Part shown: positions 28,109-34,467 of the stretch, one piece after another
How positions within the stretch are numbered: the first letter of the stretch is position 1
How the letters are laid out: the number at the start of each line of letters is the position of its first letter
Assembly (NCBI GenBank): GCA_021805275.1
Contig: JAJZFQ010000247.1
Coordinates: 1 to 34,467 of the forward strand
From: Pseudomonadota bacterium
GTDB lineage: Bacteria > Pseudomonadota > Gammaproteobacteria > Steroidobacterales > Steroidobacteraceae
Direction of reading: 5' to 3'
DNA: 34,467 bases
Program-made: the position numbers and the translations under genes
The notes under the pieces: generated by a model
Told to the model about the DNA's origin: nothing
What the model saw: the letters and a program-made list of their open reading frames with translations, nothing else
Databases searched by the model: none

Positions 28109-29350
28109 ATGTCGATGACCGGGAGACGAGCGGCCCGTTGCCTCGCTTTCCTGCTCGCGCTCGGACTCCCGCTGCGCGCTGCAGCTGCGCCGGCGGGCAG
28201 CCACTATCTGTTCGTCTGGGCGATGGAGGCCAGTCACCCACATGCCTCAATGGGCGCGATTGCGCCGACCGATCGTGCCGCATGGCGCCGCAGGGGAGGG
28301 TTGGGGCGGGACTTCTTGGCAGTGTTCGACGTTCGCCCGGGGCCGTCCTTCGGAAGGCTGGTCACGACGCTGCCTGTCGGACGAGCGGTGATGGTGCATC
28401 ACACAAATTACTCCGAACCGCCCAACGATGTTCTATATGCCAACGATTGGCTCGCAAACCGCACCTATGTGTTCGATCTGCGCGATCCTCGGCACCCTCG
28501 CCTGCTGAGAAAATTCGGCAGCATAGGCATTTTCAGCAACCCGCATTCCTTCGCGTACCTGCCGAACGGCGACACGCTGGCGACGTTCCAGTATTCGGGA
28601 GGCTTCAACCATGCCGCGGGCGGTCTCATCGAGTTCAATCCCCAGGGGCGGGTCGTACGGGTCGCTGCGGCGGCCACACCCGGGCATCCCGACATACGGC
28701 CATACAGTCTCGCCGTGATTGCGAAGCGCAATCGCGTGGTCACCGGGAGCGCGGACATGATGGCGGCGCAGGTGAGCCACGTTGCCCAGGTGTGGCGGCT
28801 CTCGGACCTCAAATTGATCAAGACGATGCGCCTGCCGCCCCAGTCGCACTGGTTCACCGACACGGCGGCAGATTCATCCGAACCTCGTGTGCTGCAAAAC
28901 GGCACCACGGTGGTTGTGCCCACGTTCAATTGCGGTCTTTTTCTGGTGCGAGGTCTGTCTGGCAGCAATCCGACGCTGCAGCATGTCTATGACTTCGGGT
29001 ACCGCACCTGCGAAGTTCCGGTGGTCGTTGGGCACTATCTGGTCGAAACCATGCAGAGCGGGCACGCTATTGTGAGTCTCGATCTTCGAGATCCGAAGCA
29101 TCCGCACGAGGTCAGCCGCATTCTGTTGCCGCCAGATGACTATCCGCATTGGCTTGCGCTCGAGCCCAACGGAAATCGACTCGTCATTACAGGCTACGGG
29201 GCGCTCGATACTTCCGTCCGCTTCGCCACGGTGGACCGTCGAACCGGGAAGCTCACGCTGCTGGCAGCGACAATCAACTTCACGCGCACCTGGCCCGACG
29301 GATGGCATGGAAGTGCCATCCCACACGGCGCAGTGTTCAGCAATCAATAA
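28109..29350 (+). CDS. Secreted beta-propeller protein, LVIVD / selenium-binding-protein-like
   Basis: A 413-residue protein with a signal peptide (basic start, CLAFLLALGLPLRAAAA, cleavage near residue 27). The mature part has repeated strands such as YVFDLRDPRHPRLL, EFNPQGRVVRVA, VSLDLRDPKHPHEVS and PHWLALEPNGNRLVITGYG, with several conserved His (MVHHTNY, NPHSF, YPHW). This recalls LVIVD-repeat and SBP56/methanethiol-oxidase-like propellers, but the assignment is tentative. ATGs at 28109 and 28115 are both possible. Confidence 0.7.
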   Translation: MSMTGRRAARCLAFLLALGLPLRAAAAPAGSHYLFVWAMEASHPHASMGAIAPTDRAAWRRRGGLGRDFLAVFDVRPGPSFGRLVTTLPVGRAVMVHHTNYSEPPNDVLYANDWLANRTYVFDLRDPRHPRLLRKFGSIGIFSNPHSFAYLPNGDTLATFQYSGGFNHAAGGLIEFNPQGRVVRVAAAATPGHPDIRPYSLAVIAKRNRVVTGSADMMAAQVSHVAQVWRLSDLKLIKTMRLPPQSHWFTDTAADSSEPRVLQNGTTVVVPTFNCGLFLVRGLSGSNPTLQHVYDFGYRTCEVPVVVGHYLVETMQSGHAIVSLDLRDPKHPHEVSRILLPPDDYPHWLALEPNGNRLVITGYGALDTSVRFATVDRRTGKLTLLAATINFTRTWPDGWHGSAIPHGAVFSNQ

Positions 29351-29452
29351 GTCTTCAGACTGAGAGACACTCGAACTCAGCTGCGCGGGATCAGCCCCCG
29401 CAATCCGCAGCTGCCCGGCTCGCGCACGGCACGGTGAGCACTGACACGGCTG

Positions 29453-30193
29453 TCACCTCAACGCCCACCAGAGTGCGGCCAGCACTGCGGCGCCTCCGGT
29501 CACGTAGGCCGCAAGCGTCACGTAGCAGCCTCTGATCAGGCCGCGAATCGCCTTCCTGATCTGGTCCCGGTCGTTGAGATTGGGGAATGGCTCTTGCGGC
29601 TCGGGAACCCCGAGGAAGCGGCACAGCGGACCCCACCCGTCGGTAACCTGAAAGACCAGCAGCCGATCTGCCGGAACCAAAGTCTTAACCTCCTCGGCGT
29701 AGGCGTTATAGCGTGCAACCGCTTTCGCCTTGTCGGTCATTACACCCTTCAATGCGCGCCCCCACACCAGCTTGTGCGACATGTCGCCGAACTTCCGCCC
29801 AAACGGCGTCAACCATTCCAGCACCTTGAACTGCCAGAGTGTCTCGGTGAAGTAAATCGTATCGAGCGTGCTGTCGTACCAGGCCTCGGCGCCTCGCGGG
29901 TGCAGCGTCAGCAGTACCTTCGCCTGCGGATACGCGACCAACAATTCGGGCCAGACGCAACAGGCCGGGTTATCGACTGTCGCGGAGTAGCGCGCAAACA
30001 CCCGACTCCAGTCGTGGTGGGTGCCGGCTGGAGTGTTGGCGACGTCTCGCCAGAATTCCAGATGACCTTTATTGGTCTTGTTGAAGAGCACTTCCTGCAT
30101 GTGATAGCAGGGAAAGCCAAGCCTCTGAAGCGCGGTGAAAGTAGATGCTGTGCCTGTGCGGCCGAAGCCTGCGCCAATGATTTCAAGCCCCAT
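29453..30193 (-). CDS. Sulfotransferase-like P-loop protein with C-terminal membrane anchor
   Basis: A 246-residue protein with the 5'-phosphosulfate-type P-loop GFGRTGT (residues 10-16) directly after a beta strand, then FTALQRLGFPCYHM, typical of a sulfotransferase group that also has members in eukaryotes. The end (CYVTLAAYVTGGAAVLAALW) is one hydrophobic helix, so the enzyme is probably held to the inner membrane by its tail. GAGG precedes the ATG. The substrate is unknown. Confidence 0.8.
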   Translation of the reverse strand: MGLEIIGAGFGRTGTASTFTALQRLGFPCYHMQEVLFNKTNKGHLEFWRDVANTPAGTHHDWSRVFARYSATVDNPACCVWPELLVAYPQAKVLLTLHPRGAEAWYDSTLDTIYFTETLWQFKVLEWLTPFGRKFGDMSHKLVWGRALKGVMTDKAKAVARYNAYAEEVKTLVPADRLLVFQVTDGWGPLCRFLGVPEPQEPFPNLNDRDQIRKAIRGLIRGCYVTLAAYVTGGAAVLAALWWALR

Positions 30194-30702
30194 CTGGATC
30201 GTCCCTCATCTGGCAAAAAAGGGAGTGATTCCCGCGCCCGGTGACATTTCTATCATGAAAGCGATCCCGATTCATTGTCTTCGGGCGTACCGCCGAGCAT
30301 CCCGATCCAGCGGCAACTCGGTGTCAGATTCGCGCAGTACCGAGACTGCGTGCATGCGATGCGCTCGCGCGGCTCGGTGTGAGTCGCAATTCCTGCAATG
30401 AGGACGATCCTCGCGACAGGAGTCCCCCGGGCGTGTTCGTCGCAACGATCGCCTCCTGTCCGAACAGACCAGCACCGCAGCCCTGTCACGGGTGGTATCG
30501 GGGCCGGCAAATTATCTGACGGGTCTCAGGGGCGACAACGGTACGAAATCGAGTCGGTCACCGGCATGTTCATTCAAGGCGGCTGCGATGCGTCGGCAAG
30601 CATCCCATTCCGCTGCTAGCGCCATGGCGCATTCAACGTGGATCAACCTGGCGGCAAGGCCGTATACTCCCGCTACCAGCGAAACGGGCTAAGGGGACTC
30701 CT
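30194..30702. other. Gene-free stretch of about 500 bases
   Basis: No coding frame with family resemblance on either strand. Near its right end TATACT (30663-30668) is a likely -10 for the small basic protein gene that follows. Otherwise nothing is recognised. Confidence 0.4.
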
Positions 30703-30810
30703 ATGAGCAAAGGTATGGATCAAAAGAAAGAGACGAAGAAGAAGCCGGCGAAAACCTTGGAGGAGAAGCGCGCAGCAAAGCGTGAGAAGCGGCAGGGCAA
30801 AGGACGCTGA
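30703..30810 (+). CDS. Small Lys/Arg-rich protein of 35 residues
   Basis: Starts MSKGMDQKKETKKKPAKTLE and ends in a basic RQGKGR tail; about half the residues are Lys or Arg. The ATG is preceded by AGGGG at a good distance and by TATACT 34 bases upstream, so it has all signals of expression. Similar short proteins beginning MSKGMD with KKK and KPAKT are, from memory, common in proteobacteria but uncharacterised. A GCGCTC/GAGCGC hairpin (30814-30829) follows the stop. Confidence 0.75.
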   Translation: MSKGMDQKKETKKKPAKTLEEKRAAKREKRQGKGR

Positions 30811-31037
30811 AAGGCGCTCATACGAGCGCTCTGCGCCGGGTTATATCCTGGTGCCGCGCATCAGGCGCTGCGGGCCGCGGGGGGGGCGCCGCTCGGGCCT
30901 CGGCCTGCCAAAGTGACGTCTCAGGCATGGGCCAGGTCGGCGCATCATTGCCGTGCAGAGGCCAATCGGTCGGGACTGGAAAGGGCAATCCCACCATTGC
31001 GAGGTGCCTGCCGAAGAGTCTCCCAGCCGCCCGCAAG

Positions 31038-31430
31038 TCACAGGGTCGCAAGGAGGGCGTGGAAGACGTATACGACAAGCGCAATTCCCAGGACGACCAT
31101 GAGTGCGGAGAGTGCGAGGTCCATGCGCGCGTCGCCGGAATGTCGCTCGGGGGAGTCAATGGCCTGATTGGTGCGGACAAATCGTGCTGCGGCCATCGCT
31201 ACCATTACCGTGCCGGCAATGATCAATATCAATCCGGCCACGTCGCCGAATCTGCCACCCGGGACCGGGACGCTGCGCCCGCTGGTGCCGGCCAGGGATT
31301 GCGCCGCGACCTTCAAAAACAGATTGAATTTTGCGACCAGGAAGCCGAACGCCATCACCGCTATCGCGGTGCGCACCCAGGCCAGGAAGGTCCGCTCGTT
31401 GGCGGCATGATCCGAGAAATGTTCAATCAT
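31038..31430 (-). CDS. DUF202 / YidH family inner-membrane protein
   Basis: A 130-residue protein with three membrane helices (about 18-40, 63-85 and 105-127). The signature NERTFLAWVRTAIAVMAFGF is diagnostic of DUF202. Function unknown. GAGG lies ten bases before the ATG. Confidence 0.88.
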   Translation of the reverse strand: MIEHFSDHAANERTFLAWVRTAIAVMAFGFLVAKFNLFLKVAAQSLAGTSGRSVPVPGGRFGDVAGLILIIAGTVMVAMAAARFVRTNQAIDSPERHSGDARMDLALSALMVVLGIALVVYVFHALLATL

Positions 31431-32199
31431 CCGGTTCGTCCTCGCGCTGTGCCGTGACTATTGTCGCCTTGAGGCCGGGGTGCGCGCCAGTGCGACGGCA
31501 TGAGCGGCCCGCTTTCCGCCAGTCGCTTACGGCGAAAGGGGGGGCGGTTAAAGCGCAGCTGCCAGTCGTGCCGCATCACTCGGGGGTGATCATCAAGCGC
31601 GTACCGGGGACGGCGTTGAGATCCCTGTTGCGCGTCCATGACGCGTCGAGCCAATGTCGGGACGCGGCGCGGCTTGAGCGGAACAGACGCCGGCATACTT
31701 GAGAACGGCAGGGAGGGACCGCCATAGAGGCATCTGCGCGAATTCGGCAGCGAACCTCGAGTGGTCCTCCATCGCCGGGAACTCCATAACGCAGAGCGAT
31801 GGGCGCATCCGTGCCCAAGGAGTCCCGCCTTGAGTCGAGGTCTCGATGTACGGTGGCGGCCAAGACGCACTTTGGAGAATGGTTACTCGCACGTAGTCGA
31901 ATTCAGGCGTGAGGCAGAAACGCATCCGAGTCAAGCATTGCAAGCGGAATTCATGCTCGAGATCCGCGTTGCGCACGCCACGGCGGACTGGCTTGCCGTT
32001 ATTGATGACAAAGGCCTCGCAAAGACTCGCGCCGCTCAAGGAAGTGGCGCTGCGGGGGCGCTGGGGCTTAAGCCCTGCCAACTCGAACATGCGGCCTGAA
32101 TCCTCACTACAGTGGCGCACCGGCAGGGGTTGGGCGTGAACAAACGCAACCCGGAACGCCACGGCCCTCGTGGCCAGAAGACGCGCTAAACTAGAAAGC
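31431..32199. other. Long stretch without a supported gene
   Basis: Overlapping open frames exist on both strands, the longest being 206 codons on the minus strand (31593-32213), but none resembles a known family and they overlap one another. TAAACT (32187-32192) seven bases before the next gene's ATG is a candidate -10. The region may be decayed coding sequence. Confidence 0.4.
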
Positions 32200-33036
32200 A
32201 TGGCCGCCGCCACAAACCTCCACCTCGGCTATTCGGGCGAGGTGTACCCCGACGCTTTCTATGTCCGCCTCGGCGTGCATCGGTTCATCTCGACTTTGCA
32301 TTCCCAAGGCGCCTGGCAACCTGGTGAGCAGCATTTGGCGCCTGCCTCCGGTCTGGTACTGGCGGAGGTAGAGCGTCGCTTGCCTAGCGAGAAGCTGGTG
32401 TCCCGGGTGTCGATCGACGTGCTCGGCGTTATTCATTCGGGTGAATTCACCGTCGACGTCGAGGTGTTGCGGTCGGGACGATCCATTGAGTTGATCGAAG
32501 CGAGCATGCGGCATGGGGACCAGACCAGCATCCGCGCGCGCATCTGGCGTCTCGCGGGCACGAATACCACACAAGTGCAAGGTACCGAATGGACCCCGTT
32601 GCCCTCGCCCGAGGGCATGCGCGCACAAGCGTTTTCGTCAGTCTGGAGCGGCGGATTCATTCGTTCTTTGGAGGTGCGCCAAGATGTGGACGCCCGTCCA
32701 GGTCGCGGGCGCAGCTGGGTCCGCACCCGCTATCCACTGGTCGCCGGAGAAGCCGATCCGCCCGTTGCCTGCTTCCTGAAAGTGGTCGACACCGCAAATG
32801 GGCTGGTCGTCCGCGAGCGCCCCAGCAGAGTGTTCTTCGCTAACGTGGATCTGACCGTGCATTTCTTTCGTCAGCCCGAGACAGGATGGGTGGGTTTCGA
32901 CACCTGTGTCAACTTCGGTCCGACTGGACTCGGAGAGACGTTGTCTGTGTTGAGCGATATTCGCGGACCAATTGGCACCGCCGCTCAGAGTCTGACCGTA
33001 CGTATGGGAGAGAATATGCCCGGCAGGACAGGATGA
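32200..33036 (+). CDS. Acyl-CoA thioesterase-like protein (double hotdog fold)
   Basis: A 278-residue protein with two hotdog-like halves: residues 15-120 (DAFYVRLGVHRFISTLHSQG, then SIDVLGVIHSGEFTVDVEVL) and 150-275. It fits the TesB-like thioesterase superfamily group that hydrolyses acyl-CoA esters. Catalytic residues are not evident by eye, so the exact activity is uncertain. The ATG at 32200 is preferred over that at 32170 because of the -10-like TAAACT seven bases before it. Confidence 0.75.
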   Translation: MAAATNLHLGYSGEVYPDAFYVRLGVHRFISTLHSQGAWQPGEQHLAPASGLVLAEVERRLPSEKLVSRVSIDVLGVIHSGEFTVDVEVLRSGRSIELIEASMRHGDQTSIRARIWRLAGTNTTQVQGTEWTPLPSPEGMRAQAFSSVWSGGFIRSLEVRQDVDARPGRGRSWVRTRYPLVAGEADPPVACFLKVVDTANGLVVRERPSRVFFANVDLTVHFFRQPETGWVGFDTCVNFGPTGLGETLSVLSDIRGPIGTAAQSLTVRMGENMPGRTG

Positions 33037-33071
33037 TCTGCTCAGATCAATGATCATCACCGGTCACGGCA

Positions 33072-33419
33072 ATGCCCGCGCGCGATAGCGACGTCGAGCT
33101 GAGCGAAGCGCCGAATGATCTGGGTCGCAAGGGCAACGTCTTTCCCCTGCGCTTGCGCGATCATCTGCTTGGGGTGCTAGTGATTGGGCAGTCTCCCGGC
33201 GAGCACTATGCGGCGAAGGAGCGCGAGCTGATTGCGCACGTCGCCCAAGCCGTCGGGGCGTCGCTCTTTGCGCTGAAGGCAAGAGCTACGGACGAGGGTT
33301 TGCAGATTGCTGAACAGCAGTTACGGATGGCGCGCGCGCAAATTGAAGCCGGCGCGGCGCAATTGGATCACGCGCACGCAGACGCCACGGAGCAGCTCAA
33401 TCGGGCTCACGCATCGTGA
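33072..33419 (+). pseudogene. GAF-domain fragment
   Basis: 115 codons matching only the last part of a GAF domain: GNVFPLRLRDHLLGVLVIGQ, then HYAAKERELIAHVAQAVGAS, then a short helical tail (EQQLRMARAQIEAGAAQLDH). The usual N-terminal half of the GAF domain and any output domain are absent, and a TGA closes the frame at 33051. It is probably a leftover of a larger sensor protein; a short expressed protein cannot be excluded. Confidence 0.6.
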
Positions 33420-33603
33420 CGAGCTCGTGAGGCTCGAGACTCGACGTCGCGCGATGCCTTCCGTGCACTCGGTGCTGGCCCGGAACTCTCGCCGGATCGC
33501 AGGCCTGCCGGCTAGGCGCGGGTCTCTGGTATGCATCCAAGCTTCGTGTCCCATTCGGAGACATCCACGTTTAAAATGGCGCTGTTACTGTGCTTTATCA
33601 TCC

Positions 33604-33635
33604 TGTCAACGCCGAAGTAAAACTGGACCACACTT
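33604..33635. mobile_element. Possible insertion-sequence end remnant
   Basis: The segment TGTCAACGCC followed by GAAGTAAAACTGGACCAC resembles, from memory, the terminal sequences of some IS21-family elements. There is no transposase nearby, and the next 30 bases already belong to the SnoaL-like frame. Confidence 0.3.
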
Positions 33636-33963
33636 GATCCTCCCCGCCGCTGTCTTTGGCGGCTGTCAAACGGCGTCGCGAATTTTCTCGGAGAACAACG
33701 CCATCGTGCTCCGCTCGGAGCACGAACTCTGGAGCAAAGGCTATCTTGGCGTGGCCGAGGGAAGCGAAGTTGCAATCCGATTCACGTCGACAGGCATTCA
33801 ACTCGGCGAATTTCAGAGCATCGCACCGATCGGCAGCAAAGTAAGGATCCAGGGGATGGCCGTCTTCCGCTTGTCGCACGGTAAGATCATTGAGCAATGG
33901 GGAATGCCGGATATCCACGGTCTGCTCGCACAGCTGCGAGAAAAAAAGCCGGACCCGATGTGA
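33634..33963 (+). pseudogene. Shortened SnoaL-like protein, probable lipoprotein remnant
   Basis: 109 codons if begun at TTG 33634. The first part, LILPAAVFGGCQTA, looks like the end of a lipoprotein signal (lipobox before Cys). AIVLRSEHELWSKGYLGVAE resembles helix 1 of a SnoaL fold, and it is joined directly to RFTSTGIQLGEFQSIAPIGS and VFRLSHGKIIEQWGMPD from the C-terminal half. About 40-50 residues of the middle appear to be missing without loss of frame, and there is no proper start codon or complete signal peptide. Confidence 0.6.
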
Positions 33964-34256
33964 ATTCCGGTCAATGCTGAGCCGTGCTATCGGTGATGCT
34001 TAGACGGACTATAGAGTTGGGCGCCATCGGGGCCGCAGGTCCGGACACCCGGATATGGCGGGTCAGCTGACGTCGCCTCATGCATTGACCGGTGCGAGAT
34101 CGCCGAGGGCGCGACGGAGGACCCCGGGGGAGCGCTCATGGTGACGGATGGCAACGAAGAAATAGGCTCCTCCAGGCGGGGTGGTTTGCCGTGATCTTCG
34201 GCGCGATCGCGATCAAAGGAGACTGTTGCCGCCGCTTGCCCGGCATGGCCTGGGAA
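33964..34256. other. Stretch without a supported gene, next to the attachment site
   Basis: On the minus strand a short open frame ending at 34078 reads PPGGAYFFVAIRHHERSPG and continues to LGDLAPVNA, with coding-like character, but I cannot assign it. Nothing else is recognised. Confidence 0.35.
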
Positions 34257-34285
34257 TGGAGCGGGTGATGGGAATCGAACCCATC
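34257..34285 (-). other. 3' end of a tRNA-Gly gene: probable attachment site of an integrated element
   Basis: On the minus strand the sequence has a complete T arm (ATGGG-TTCGATT-CCCAT), an acceptor 3' strand CACCCGC, discriminator T and CCA. Discriminator T and a GC-rich acceptor that would pair with GCGGGTG point to tRNA-Gly. The anticodon, D arm and 5' acceptor are missing: to the right comes unrelated sequence beginning with a hairpin (CTGATTT/AAATCAG, 34287-34304). This is the usual look of a duplicated tRNA end made by a tyrosine recombinase. Confidence 0.75.
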
Positions 34286-34327
34286 TCTGATTTCAGCAAA
34301 TCAGTAGCTTGACTGTCTTGTGCCTGC

Positions 34328-34347
34328 CAAGTGCGATTCAAGTGCGA
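34328..34347. repeat. Short direct repeats beside the attachment site
   Basis: CAAGTGCGA occurs at 34328-34336 and 34339-34347, an 11-base period. A second pair, GGCAAT, occurs at 34375-34380 and 34385-34390. Helically phased short repeats next to an attachment core resemble recombinase arm-binding sites. Confidence 0.5.
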
Positions 34348-34467
34348 GACTTCGCGGCACGTGGGGCGCTATCAGGCAATCTATGGCAATTGACGGGTAT
34401 GCCGTCGAAGGTTACGGCCCCGCGGGCCGATCGGGAGCCTTTTCTACTGCAAGCGCACGGCACCGTC

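Noticed and set aside
31593..32213. Open frame of 206 codons on the minus strand
   Set aside because: No family resemblance, overlaps the start of the thioesterase gene and competing frames on both strands, and no ribosome site is evident.
34287..34304. Hairpin CTGATTT/AAATCAG as an anticodon arm of a complete tRNA
   Set aside because: The loop is not seven bases with a 5-bp stem, and no D arm or 5' acceptor strand follows, so there is no intact tRNA here.

Overview
The window looks like chromosome from a high-GC gammaproteobacterium. The evidence is the set and order of housekeeping genes: rsmD-coaD next to mutM, ftsY-ftsE-ftsX, rpmB-rpmG beside radC, and coaBC-dut. The small number of long intergenic gaps and the gene content (paired M16 peptidases, BlaI/M56 pair, DUF924, ACT-type malic enzyme) would suit a deep-branching group such as the Xanthomonadales/Nevskiales/Steroidobacter relatives, but that placement is inference.

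Layout. (1) Positions 1-3180: the end of a nonribosomal peptide synthetase cluster, with the last carrier domain plus thioesterase of a synthetase, then a Sfp-type phosphopantetheinyl transferase and a MATE exporter. These make one logical unit: activate the carrier, release the product, export it. The thioesterase has Cys where most have the nucleophilic Ser. (2) 3181-3578: a gene-free stretch with several hairpins. (3) 3579-13871: sixA-like phosphatase, YheT-like hydrolase, a catalytic/non-catalytic pair of M16 peptidases, a tandem hairpin repeat, a secreted TPR-like protein, a LysR regulator, DUF924, two poorly characterised genes (one resembling a sensor-kinase ectodomain that lacks the kinase), and an ACT-domain malic enzyme. 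(4) 13894-23299: the conserved core, with rpoH (a perfect CIRCE/HrcA operator in its leader), cytochrome b561, mutM, coaD, rsmD, ftsY, ftsE, ftsX, rpmG, rpmB, radC, coaBC and dut. (5) 23360-25701: a BlaI-type repressor and an M56 metallopeptidase, with a palindromic operator; the peptidase carries a helical C-terminal domain in place of a beta-lactam sensor.

(6) 25692-34256 is different: lower gene density, long gaps, and several broken genes (a TPR gene with an internal stop, a frameshifted beta-propeller, a GAF-domain scrap, a shortened SnoaL protein). Between them are intact genes: a cupin, a secreted beta-propeller, a membrane-anchored sulfotransferase-like protein, a 35-residue basic protein, a DUF202 membrane protein and a thioesterase. 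(7) 34257-34467: a 29-base copy of the 3' end of a tRNA-Gly gene on the minus strand, followed by short direct repeats. This looks like the left attachment site of an integrated element that continues past the right edge.

Several plus-strand genes have a -10-like hexamer only 6 to 11 bases before the start codon, which suggests leaderless or near-leaderless transcripts in this genome.
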